NCBI RefSeq assembly: GCF_900142375.1 | Contig: NZ_FRAR01000024.1 | Coordinates: 35,211 to 99,210, forward strand | DNA from: Desulforamulus aeronauticus DSM 10349 | Lineage (GTDB): Bacteria; Bacillota; Desulfotomaculia; Desulfotomaculales; Desulfotomaculaceae | DNA length: 64,000 bases | Reading direction: 5' to 3' | Shown here: piece after piece, positions 18,709-25,721 of the stretch | Layout of the letters: each line of letters starts with the position of its first letter | How positions within the stretch are numbered: position 1 is the first letter of the stretch | The notes under the pieces: model-generated | What the model was told of the DNA's origin: nothing | Database searches by the model: none | What the model saw: the letters and a program-made list of their open reading frames with translations, nothing else | Made by a program: the position numbers and the translations under genes

Positions 18709-19533
18709 ATGCAGGATGCTATTTTTATCAATCCCGTGGGGATCGTGAGATCGGATTACAAGAATACCAAAACCTTGCCACTTTCAGGCCAACATCAGGC
18801 ACAGATTGAAATTTTTCCTCAATATGCGGAAGCCCTTCATCGCGTAGAAGATAATTCACATCTCTGGGTACTGTCCTGGTTTCATCTGGCTCCACGTCAT
18901 AGACTTAGTAACACTTTGGGAAAATACAACCCAACTTTACCCGAATACGGCGTATTTGGTCTGCGTACTCCCGGCAGGCCAAACCCGATAGCTCTGTCCC
19001 TGGTTAGATTACTAAGTGTAAAGGAAAATATTCTCTATGTTGAAGGACTTGATGCAGTTGACCAGACGCACGTTATTGACATCAAACCCTATAAGGAAAG
19101 TGACACTATTTTTTCACCCCTAACTCCATTCATTTATCCCCTTGATAAAAAACATAGGGTTAATAAAATTTTCAAACAGGCTTTAGCACATCATCAAGAA
19201 GAATGTCTAGCTTTACGCATGGCTGTCCGCATGGCAGCAATGGCTCAGGAGGAATTCGGGCACCTTAATACACCAGATTTGAAGGTATCTGTTAAAGGTT
19301 CAGCCTGCCTCGCTGATTCGCTTCAAGGAATTACCCGGGCCAGGTTGGCTAACCCTGCCAGGTTTCATTTTATAGCTTCTGATACCACCAGCCAAAGTAC
19401 CTGGCAAAAAGCTGATCGAGTCCTTGTCATCGAAGCCCATGGACAAGTGGATTTAGCAAGTATTATGGCTTTGCCTGATAAGGAGATATTCTTAATTAAC
19501 AGATATCAAACACAAGGCAGGTCGACTTACTAG
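18709..19533 (+). CDS. TrmO-like tRNA methyltransferase fused to an FmdE-like domain
   Basis: A 274-residue two-part protein. Residues about 5-140 match the TrmO (TsaA/YaeB) fold: FINPVGIVRSDY, EDNSHLWVLSWFH, GVFGLRTPGRPNPIALSLV, VIDIKPY. In E. coli TrmO N6-methylates t6A37 of tRNA-Thr with SAM. Residues about 155-270 are an added domain resembling FmdE of formylmethanofuran dehydrogenase (AVRMAAMAQEEFG...SACLADSLQGITRARLANPARF), but most metal-binding cysteines are missing. It starts at ATG 18709 behind GGAGG. The next gene encodes a tungstate-binding-like protein, so a metal-linked role is possible but unproven. Confidence 0.7.
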   Translation: MQDAIFINPVGIVRSDYKNTKTLPLSGQHQAQIEIFPQYAEALHRVEDNSHLWVLSWFHLAPRHRLSNTLGKYNPTLPEYGVFGLRTPGRPNPIALSLVRLLSVKENILYVEGLDAVDQTHVIDIKPYKESDTIFSPLTPFIYPLDKKHRVNKIFKQALAHHQEECLALRMAVRMAAMAQEEFGHLNTPDLKVSVKGSACLADSLQGITRARLANPARFHFIASDTTSQSTWQKADRVLVIEAHGQVDLASIMALPDKEIFLINRYQTQGRSTY

Positions 19534-19556
19534 CTGTTATTTGGTCTTATATGGTG

Positions 19557-19584
19557 ACCAAAAACAACTTTCTGTCATAAGGTA
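19557..19584 (+). promoter_or_regulatory. Candidate sigma-K-like promoter
   Basis: CATAAGGTA (19576-19584) fits the sigma-K -10 consensus CATANNNTA. An AC lies 17 bases upstream (19557-19558), as sigma-K promoters need. The motif is short, so chance is possible. It gains weight because the downstream LysM protein lacks a signal peptide. Confidence 0.35.
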
Positions 19585-19619
19585 TAACATCACCTTTGCG
19601 AATGAAAGGGAGTATACCC

Positions 19620-20588
19620 GTGGCAAATCATGAACCGACAATCCCCCTAAGTTGTCCAGTCGGATTTAATGAACGTTATACCATAGAAGCAGGCGACACA
19701 ATGTTCAAGATCGCCCAACGCTATAACATCAATGTAGCTACCCTAGTAGCCGCCAATCAACATATTCCAAATCCTAACCTGATCTATCCTGGCGATATCA
19801 TCTGTATCCCCTCTGTCCCTACCCCTCCTACAACGGCTCAAGAAACCATCGTATTAGCCACCACTACCAGTACGGTTGATACTGGTTTATTGGAATTTTT
19901 ACTGCCTAGATTCGAAAGTATGACCAACTTTAAGGTAGACGTAAGATCAGTGGGTTCTGGTGAAGCGTTGGCCTTGGGGGAAAAGGGAGAGGCTGATGTA
20001 CTCTTAACCCACGCTCCTGATGCAGAGCGAGAGTTGGTAGACCAGGGAATCGTAACGAATTACCAGCAGGTTATGCACAATGACTTTGTAATTGTGGGAC
20101 CTTCTTCAGACCCGGCAGGTATTAAGGGCAGCACGTCGGCAAGCAGAGCTTTCCAGGGTATTGCAAAAAAGCAAGCACCCTTTTATTCCAGGGCAGATAA
20201 GTCTGGAACTAACCTACGAGAATTGGAGATTTGGTCCAAGGCCAAAATTGAACCATCCGGCCCTTGGTATATCCGTGTTGGTAAAGGCATGGCGGAAACA
20301 CTGTTGGATGCTTCAAAGGGTCAAGGTTATACCTTGTCTGACCGTGGGACTTATCTAGCCATGAGCAGAAATATTGACCTGCAGATACTCGTGGAGGGAG
20401 ACCCTATGTTGCTTAATATTTATCATGTCATGCAGGTAAACCCAGAGAAATTTCCTAATGTTAATGCAGCAGGCGGCAAAGCCTTTGTTGAATTTATGAT
20501 CTCTCCGGAAACCCAACGGATAATTTGTGATTTTGGCAAAACACTGTATGGTCAGTCGTTGTTTATTGCTGATCGAATACAATGTTAA
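19620..20588 (+). CDS. LysM domain fused to a TupA-type tungstate-binding domain
   Basis: A 322-residue protein. Residues about 9-62 form one LysM domain (RYTIEAGDTMFKIAQRYNI...NLIYPGDIICIP). After a Pro/Thr linker, residues about 72-315 form a periplasmic-binding fold of the TupA family, beginning ATTTSTVDTGLLEFLLP, with FVIVGP and the SGTNLRE segment. TupA binds tungstate for ABC uptake. No signal peptide or lipobox is present from GTG 19620 (AAAGGGAG at 19605-19612), nor from TTG 19596. No permease or ATPase genes follow. LysM proteins without signal peptides are known in spore coats. Confidence 0.8.
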   Translation: MANHEPTIPLSCPVGFNERYTIEAGDTMFKIAQRYNINVATLVAANQHIPNPNLIYPGDIICIPSVPTPPTTAQETIVLATTTSTVDTGLLEFLLPRFESMTNFKVDVRSVGSGEALALGEKGEADVLLTHAPDAERELVDQGIVTNYQQVMHNDFVIVGPSSDPAGIKGSTSASRAFQGIAKKQAPFYSRADKSGTNLRELEIWSKAKIEPSGPWYIRVGKGMAETLLDASKGQGYTLSDRGTYLAMSRNIDLQILVEGDPMLLNIYHVMQVNPEKFPNVNAAGGKAFVEFMISPETQRIICDFGKTLYGQSLFIADRIQC

Positions 20589-20723
20589 CTAGATCTGGAA
20601 TTGTCAAAAGAGCAATTTATAAAGGAAGAATTAGGGAATACAGGAAATTAGGTTATCAAGTTGTATGAGACCTCCAAAACAGTCAGCATTTTGCATTTCT
20701 TCTGGAGAAGTTTCATATACAAT

Positions 20724-20778
20724 GAAAGATGGGTACTGTTTCTTGCTGATTTTTAAGAGACAGTACCCTTTCTTTTTA
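20724..20778 (+). terminator. Terminator after the LysM-TupA gene
   Basis: GGGTACTGT and TTCTT pair with AAGAG and ACAGTACCC, followed by TTTCTTTTT. It resembles the ppdK and 22214 terminators in the outer GGGTA(C/T)T stem. Confidence 0.75.
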
Positions 20779-20860
20779 TATAAATGTAAAGGAAGCTTGA
20801 TAAAGCAATAAGGACCAATCGAAAATAAACAGCTAAAAAAGACCTTATATAATGGATAAA

Positions 20861-20919
20861 AAAGGTGCTACTACTGAAATCCTAAACAAATTTTAGAAGC
20901 AGCACCTTTAAATTTTTTC
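20861..20919 (+). terminator. Second hairpin with T-run
   Basis: AAGGTGCT-CTA pairs with TAG-AGCAGCACCTT, followed by TAAATTTTTT. It is preceded 40 bases upstream by a GGACCAATCGAAA box. No gene lies between it and the preceding terminator, so it may end a short untranslated transcript. Confidence 0.6.
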
Positions 20920-20951
20920 TAAAAGTTTAATCAGGGACGCTATCGACAGAA

Positions 20952-20990
20952 ATGCTACTATGCAGTACAATGTAGCCATGCTACTATGCA
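20952..20990 (+). promoter_or_regulatory. Direct repeats upstream of padR-like gene, likely operator
   Basis: ATGCTACTATGCA occurs exactly twice (20952-20964 and 20978-20990), 26 bases apart, with TACAATGTA between. It lies 40-80 bases before the PadR start, a suitable place for autoregulation by a dimeric winged-helix repressor. Confidence 0.5.
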
Positions 20991-21030
20991 CCGCAATATA
21001 GCAAGTGCGTACTGAAAGGTGGGTTAGATT

Positions 21031-21363
21031 TTGTTTGATAAATCACAGTTAATGCGCGGAACGTTAGAGGGGTGCATCTTAAAGATTATCAGTTTAAATG
21101 TAACATATGGATATGAAATTATGGAAAAACTTAAGAACTATGGTTTTGATGATATTCAGGAAGGGACAATATATCCATTGCTTGTAAGATTGGAAAAGAA
21201 AGGCCTTATCCTTGCTGAATTTAGGCCCTCTCCACTAGGGCCAAGTAGAAAGTATTACTTTATAACAAATGAGGGCTTAGAAACATTGAATTCTTTTGAG
21301 GTATATTGGAACAGCATTTCCATTGCTGTAAGAAAAATTATAGATTTGGAGGGCAAACAATGA
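21031..21363 (+). CDS. PadR-family transcriptional regulator
   Basis: A 110-residue PadR winged-helix repressor: LMRGTLEGCILKIISLNVTYGYEIMEKL, then the wing region IQEGTIYPLLVRLEKKGLI and PSRKYYFITNEG. TTG start at 21031 with AAAGGTGGG upstream. Its stop overlaps the start of a membrane protein (ATGA), the common PadR plus membrane partner arrangement. The ligand is unknown. Confidence 0.88.
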   Translation: MFDKSQLMRGTLEGCILKIISLNVTYGYEIMEKLKNYGFDDIQEGTIYPLLVRLEKKGLILAEFRPSPLGPSRKYYFITNEGLETLNSFEVYWNSISIAVRKIIDLEGKQ

Positions 21364-22040
21364 ACCTGTTGAAAAAATTGCGTAAGGAGAATAATATGCA
21401 GGACAAACTATTGTCGAAAGAAAGCAATGCCATTATTACGGACATGGTATGCTATCTCAGGTCCTCTGACCTATGTGGATATGATATCGAAGTCATACGT
21501 AAAGAATTAACGGGTATGGCGTTAGAAACACAATTGAGAAATGAAAAATTCAATGATATTATCGCCGAGGATTATAAGGCTTTGTGCGACGAACTGATGA
21601 AAAACGGAAGTAAAAAAACACGATATGAAAAAGTATTGGAAATAGTCTATATTCTTGTATATGGTATTTTTGTGTTGTATCTTGCGGAAATTGTTTTTTC
21701 ATCTACAATAATTAATATATTTAAATCAGGTCAATTTTCAATGCAGATTACGCTAGGGTTTGTTATTTCAACCTTGATAGCTGTGGGAATGGGATTTGGC
21801 GTTTACTATTTCATAACTAAGAATTCCTTTGAGCTATCAAAGAAAAAACGCAAAACGCAAGTGTTATTCATTATAAGTTTTTCAGCAGTTTGGACAACAG
21901 CAGTATTATCAAGATTATTCATGGGGAAGATATTTTTATTGACCATAAACTGTTTATATCCAATTGTATTACTGGGACTTGCAAGTTTGATTATAAAGTT
22001 TTTAAACGACAAATATGCAAACAGTTTTTTTAAGGTATAA
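21360..22040 (+). CDS. HAAS/DUF1048-like membrane protein, PadR partner
   Basis: A 226-residue protein. The N-terminal about 90 residues are a helical, soluble domain (YLRSSDLCGYDIEVIRKEL, DYKALCDELMKNG) like the HAAS/DUF1048 domains that occur next to PadR genes. Four hydrophobic helices follow (about 97-117, 125-148, 163-183, 190-212). ATG 21360 overlaps the padR stop and has GGAGGG upstream. It probably acts with PadR in membrane stress sensing; that role is inferred from context only. Confidence 0.7.
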   Translation: MNLLKKLRKENNMQDKLLSKESNAIITDMVCYLRSSDLCGYDIEVIRKELTGMALETQLRNEKFNDIIAEDYKALCDELMKNGSKKTRYEKVLEIVYILVYGIFVLYLAEIVFSSTIINIFKSGQFSMQITLGFVISTLIAVGMGFGVYYFITKNSFELSKKKRKTQVLFIISFSAVWTTAVLSRLFMGKIFLLTINCLYPIVLLGLASLIIKFLNDKYANSFFKV

Positions 22041-22130
22041 TAATTAGCATTTTCAGGTTATTGAATGAGTAGTTGATAACAACGAAGATGGGTCCATTTT
22101 GCTTGGCAGCAGTCCAGGCTAAGGTTATTC

Positions 22131-22152
22131 AACAAAGACCAATCGAAGTAAG
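22131..22152 (+). repeat. CAAAGACCAATCGAAGTAA box
   Basis: The best-formed copy of this box. It is also seen at 33201-33228 (with a small insertion) and partially at 18349, 20811 and 33681. A reverse-strand AAAGACCAATC occurs near 28453. Hairpin terminators follow the forward copies. Confidence 0.5.
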
Positions 22153-22213
22153 GATTTAAATAGTCGGGTAGGGGCCTTACCTATGAAGGATTAAGAGGTT
22201 TTGTATAAAATAG

Positions 22214-22264
22214 AGAGAGGGTACTAACTCTTAGTTCACTAAGAGTTAGTACCCTCTCTTTTTC
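22214..22264 (+). terminator. Terminator with perfect 22-bp stem
   Basis: The 22 bases 22214-22235 are exactly complementary to 22238-22259, with a two-base centre, and are followed by TTTTTC. The stem starts AGAGAGGGTACT. It is preceded by TTGTATAAAATAGAG, similar to the sequence before the ppdK terminator. It probably ends the PadR operon, although it lies 170 bases downstream. Confidence 0.85.
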
Positions 22265-22364
22265 AATTCAGGGAGCTCATGGGATTTGGGTGTGCAGAGC
22301 GCTGGAACGGTGCTGTGTATCATATAATGTTTTTCGCCTTGGTCAATTTTTAAAAAGTTGCCTA

Positions 22365-22423
22365 TTGACAAGGGTGGTCTATAATATTAGACTACAAAAC
22401 ATAACAAGTCTATAAAAATAGAC
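22365..22423 (+). promoter_or_regulatory. blaI-like promoter with two BlaI-type operators
   Basis: Two 16-bp palindromes of the form GTCTA-N6-TAGAC lie at 22377-22392 (GTCTATAATATTAGAC) and 22408-22423 (GTCTATAAAAATAGAC), 31 bp apart. TTGACA at 22365-22370 could be the -35. They are just before the start of a BlaI/MecI regulator, matching the paired dyads that BlaI binds. Confidence 0.75.
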
Positions 22424-22438
22424 CAAAGGAGATAAGCT

Positions 22439-22798
22439 ATGAATAAATTAGATCTTTGCGAAAGTGAATATCGTTTTGCAAGTATTGTTTGGGAAAATGA
22501 GCCCCTTGGCTCTGGAGAATTGGTAAAGCTTTGTAATGAAAAGCTCGGGTGGAAAAAATCTACTACTTATACCGTTTTGAAAAAGCTGTGCGAAAGGGAA
22601 ATATTAAAAAACGAAAATTCAACCGTTTGTGCTATTGTTAAACGAGAACAGGTGCAGAAATTTGAAAGTGAGCAGTTTATTGACAAAACCTTTAACGGCT
22701 CATTGCCCCAGTTTATTACAAGTTTTATGAGCGATAAAAAGTTGTCAAAGGCCGAGGCAGATGCGCTTAAAAAACTGATTGACAGCTATAAGGGGTGA
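22439..22798 (+). CDS. BlaI/MecI-family repressor
   Basis: A 119-residue winged-helix repressor: LCESEYRFASIVWENEPLGSGELVKLCNEKLGWKKSTTYTVLKKL is the BlaI DNA-binding fold. The C terminus is a short dimerisation helix. It is encoded four bases overlapping the M56 peptidase gene, the blaI-blaR1 pattern. No beta-lactamase gene is adjacent, so the regulon is something else or only the pair itself. Confidence 0.9.
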   Translation: MNKLDLCESEYRFASIVWENEPLGSGELVKLCNEKLGWKKSTTYTVLKKLCEREILKNENSTVCAIVKREQVQKFESEQFIDKTFNGSLPQFITSFMSDKKLSKAEADALKKLIDSYKG

Positions 22799-22803
22799 TA
22801 AAC

Positions 22804-24828
22804 ATGGAAGATTTCTTGTCGGCTTTGTTTCTTAAAGTACTTAATATGAGTATTACCTCAAGTTATGTCATTTTATTTGTTATGATTGCGCGGTTGTTTC
22901 TGAAAAAAGCTCCTAAGATTTTTTCCTATACTTTATGGGCGGTTGTATTGTTTCGACTTTTATGCCCATTTTCCTTTTCCTCTGCGTTTAGTTTTTTAAA
23001 AGCTGTCACCCCAAGCTCAGGTAAAATGGATTATATCTCTTCCGATGTTGGTATGATGGTACAACCCCAGATAGAAACCGGGATAGATAAAGTAAATTCA
23101 ATAGTAAACAGTTCTTTACCGGCAGCAACACCATATGCCAGTGCAAATCCTATGCAGATTATCATGTTTATTCTTTCTGTTATATGGGTACTTGGTGTTC
23201 TGATCCTAGTAATTTATAGTGTTTCATCATATTTCTTATTAAAACAAAAAGTCAGCACAGCTATGCTTTTGCAGGACAATATTTTTGAGTGCGAAAATAT
23301 TGCCACACCTTTTGTACTTGGAATAATTAATCCTAAAATTTATCTGCCAATAGGACTTTCGCAAACAGAAAAAAGCTTCATTTTAAGGCACGAGCAAACC
23401 CATATCAGACGATTGGATTATATCATTAAACCTTTTGCATTTTTAGTGCTTTGTGTTCACTGGTTTAATCCCTTGGTGTGGATCAGCTTTGTACTTATGA
23501 GTCGTGATATGGAAATGTCCTGTGATGAACAGGTAATCAAGGAACTTGGCACAGAAATCAAAAAGGATTACAGCGCGTCCTTATTATTCCTGGCAGTAAA
23601 CAGGGGAATGATCAATGGAAGTCCTCTTTCCTTCGGAGAAACGGGTGTAAAAGGGCGTATAAAGAACGTACTAAATTACCAGCGCCCTACTTTGTGGGTA
23701 ATTGTTGCGGGAGTAATTGTTGTTGCAGCCATGGTGATAGGACTTGCCAGCAATCCTAATGCCGCTGCCAGTGATAATGATGCATGGGACAGAGTGTCTT
23801 ATTTTACGCCGGATGCCAAGCAAGCTATGGAGATTTATATAAAGGCACTTCGTGAAAGTGATTATCTGACACAGCTTTCTCTTGCTCATGCTGAGCCCTT
23901 TGATCCGAAGGGACAGGAAATTTGGGACACTATAAAAATTAATCATGTAAAAGTTATTAAAGAGGATGTACGTGAAAATAAGGCTTGCTATTGGTTAGAA
24001 TTGGATATTAAGGATGGAGGAAATTCTGCTTTTGAGAAAGGGGTTTTCCCCCGATGGCTGTGGCTGGTAAAAGGTGAGCAGGGTTGGTATGTCGAAGGTC
24101 TGATGACAAGCGGACCACCAATTGCAAATTGGTGGCTTTCCGGAAATAAACAAGAGAAAGAAATAAGTATTGATGATTTAACAGAAAGATCAATTATCAC
24201 AAGTGATCGCTACAAGAACACAGAATATCCCTTGATCGCGGAACTTCCGAAAGAGGATATTTATTTATATGGGCTAAAGCCTACCGGTGTAGTGCTTAGA
24301 TATGGAGATAAAATTCAATTTTTTAATTGGGAATATACAACGCCGAGATTTATTTTGCCTGTTTTACATAAATACGATCTAGATAATGACGGTGAAGATG
24401 AAATTATTTGTGTGCTTAATGTAGGTTCAGGTACAGGATTATCCCTTTATGAATTACATGTTTTAAAGCTTTCTGGAACATCCGGCTATGTTGACTATAT
24501 GTTTAGTGATTACTTAGAACAAATGAAAACTATGCTTTCCACTGCTTATCATAAAAAGGAAAATAGTATTGTAGTAAAAACTAATAATAATAGTTACATC
24601 TATGATATTCCCATAGAATATCAAAAGCTTACTTATAAAAATGTAGCTTATGGAAATATTGTTTTCTTTGACATTTCAAATGGTTTGAAAATAAAGATAC
24701 CACTTGGTGTGTTGTTTGACGAGTTTGTAAGCCCGCAGTTTTTTGAGGATACTATATTTTTTGAAGGAGATATTGTGTTTAAAAATGGTAAATTTCAAAT
24801 TACAAGTCCACAAATAACAAATAAGTAA
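22804..24828 (+). CDS. BlaR1-like M56 metallopeptidase sensor
   Basis: A 674-residue membrane sensor-protease. Four N-terminal transmembrane helices surround the cytosolic zinc peptidase site H196-E-Q-T-H200 (HEQTHIRRLDYI) with the downstream glutamate in EMSCDEQ. In the family this protease cleaves BlaI. After a fifth helix (about 298-320) come about 350 extracellular residues. They do not look like a penicillin-binding domain and include a calcium-type DLDNDGEDE stretch. The inducing ligand is therefore unknown. ATG 22804 behind AAGGGGTG is preferred over GTG 22795. Confidence 0.85.
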   Translation: MEDFLSALFLKVLNMSITSSYVILFVMIARLFLKKAPKIFSYTLWAVVLFRLLCPFSFSSAFSFLKAVTPSSGKMDYISSDVGMMVQPQIETGIDKVNSIVNSSLPAATPYASANPMQIIMFILSVIWVLGVLILVIYSVSSYFLLKQKVSTAMLLQDNIFECENIATPFVLGIINPKIYLPIGLSQTEKSFILRHEQTHIRRLDYIIKPFAFLVLCVHWFNPLVWISFVLMSRDMEMSCDEQVIKELGTEIKKDYSASLLFLAVNRGMINGSPLSFGETGVKGRIKNVLNYQRPTLWVIVAGVIVVAAMVIGLASNPNAAASDNDAWDRVSYFTPDAKQAMEIYIKALRESDYLTQLSLAHAEPFDPKGQEIWDTIKINHVKVIKEDVRENKACYWLELDIKDGGNSAFEKGVFPRWLWLVKGEQGWYVEGLMTSGPPIANWWLSGNKQEKEISIDDLTERSIITSDRYKNTEYPLIAELPKEDIYLYGLKPTGVVLRYGDKIQFFNWEYTTPRFILPVLHKYDLDNDGEDEIICVLNVGSGTGLSLYELHVLKLSGTSGYVDYMFSDYLEQMKTMLSTAYHKKENSIVVKTNNNSYIYDIPIEYQKLTYKNVAYGNIVFFDISNGLKIKIPLGVLFDEFVSPQFFEDTIFFEGDIVFKNGKFQITSPQITNK

Positions 24829-24953
24829 TGAGGGGTATATTGCTTGCCTTTTACTGAAAATCGATTGATTACATAGCACATAAGAGGTGTAAAATGCTGA
24901 AACTACGGGAAGTTGATTGATGTCGATAAAAATCTCTGCTAAACTCTCCGACT

Positions 24954-25400
24954 ATGGTTAGGGGTTCGAGTGAGTGGAATCAGGCTCTTAACAAAATAAT
25001 TCAGAGACAAGAGAGGACAGCACTAACATTGGAAAACGTATCAAATGTAAATAAATTGGAATCAATAAAATCCTTCCAATCGACAATCAGTAAATCCGAA
25101 AAGGCCTTAGCTCATATGACTCAGAAAGGCGCAAATACTACCTTATTAAAGAAACGACTCAAAGCTCTTTACATCGGCTTAGCCATGCTAGAAAATATTT
25201 GGAATCAAAGACCCCATTATTATACCCTAGAAGATTTAGCAGAAGCTCGCAATGTTCTTACTGGTTTATTCCCATCAATTGAGAACATTTATGCTAAGTC
25301 AAAGGCAGATAGTCCTCAAAGAACGCTTTTAGAAAGAAGAATTAAAGCATTGGAACTAGCTGTTCAAGCGATTGACGATCTTTCCAAATCACACATGTGA
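24954..25400 (+). CDS. Hypothetical helical protein with internal duplication
   Basis: 148 residues, predicted all-helical. Two halves align: KSEKALAHM...TLLKKRLKALYIGLAMLE and SIENIYAKS...TLLERRIKALELAVQAID. I do not recognise a family. The start is uncertain: ATG 24954 has no clear ribosome binding site. It lies alone between the BlaR1-like and P-type ATPase genes. Confidence 0.5.
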   Translation: MVRGSSEWNQALNKIIQRQERTALTLENVSNVNKLESIKSFQSTISKSEKALAHMTQKGANTTLLKKRLKALYIGLAMLENIWNQRPHYYTLEDLAEARNVLTGLFPSIENIYAKSKADSPQRTLLERRIKALELAVQAIDDLSKSHM

Positions 25401-25401
25401 A

Positions 25402-25527
25402 GTGTTTAGTAAGTATACAAAGGAAGAATTAGTGGAAATTCTAGTATTCAAGAGCGAGATTTTCACCTTCACATCTGATGGTGATGGGCTAAAGAATAAA
25501 GAGAAGATTAGTAAACTAGAGGTATAA
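25402..25527 (+). CDS. Possible small ORF or gene remnant (41 codons)
   Basis: A GTG-initiated frame right after the preceding stop, encoding FSKYTKEELVEILVFKSE and a charged tail. There is no ribosome binding site. It may be a remnant of a larger gene or the out-of-frame tail of the upstream one. Evidence is weak. Confidence 0.2.
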   Translation: MFSKYTKEELVEILVFKSEIFTFTSDGDGLKNKEKISKLEV

Positions 25528-25609
25528 TCCATTGGTATATAGTAGAGTGAACGTGTCAACCACCGATAATTTTAGTGATTGGCTAATGCTTTGATTATTT
25601 AAAAGATGT

Positions 25610-25668
25610 AAGATCTTTAGCATGATTTTAGCTGTGCGTGTAAAATTATGCTATAGGTCTTTTTTACT
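25610..25668 (+). terminator. Hairpin with T-run upstream of the P-type ATPase
   Basis: AGATCTTTAGCATGATTTTA pairs imperfectly with TAAAATTATGCTATAGGTCT, followed by TTTTTT. It ends transcription entering from the left. Confidence 0.65.
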
Positions 25669-25721
25669 CCTCATATGAGAAATTGAAAGTGGACTTTCGG
25701 TAAAAAGAAAGGGGATTGTAT

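Larger units (their letters stand above)
20589..21030. other. 442-bp spacer with two terminators and PadR operator repeats
   Basis: No gene is seen. It holds hairpin terminators at 20724-20778 and 20861-20919, a CCAATCGAA box at 20811-20825, and the direct repeats upstream of the padR-like gene, each listed separately. Confidence 0.6.
22041..22438. other. 398-bp spacer before blaI-like gene
   Basis: No gene is seen. It contains a CAAAGACCAATCGAAGTAA box (22133-22151), a perfect 22-bp-stem terminator, and a -35-like TTGACA at 22365 next to two operator palindromes. Confidence 0.6.

Noticed and set aside
22214..22264. Insertion-sequence inverted repeat
   Set aside because: The perfect stem has a two-base centre and a T-run, which fits a terminator better than IS ends; no transposase is adjacent.
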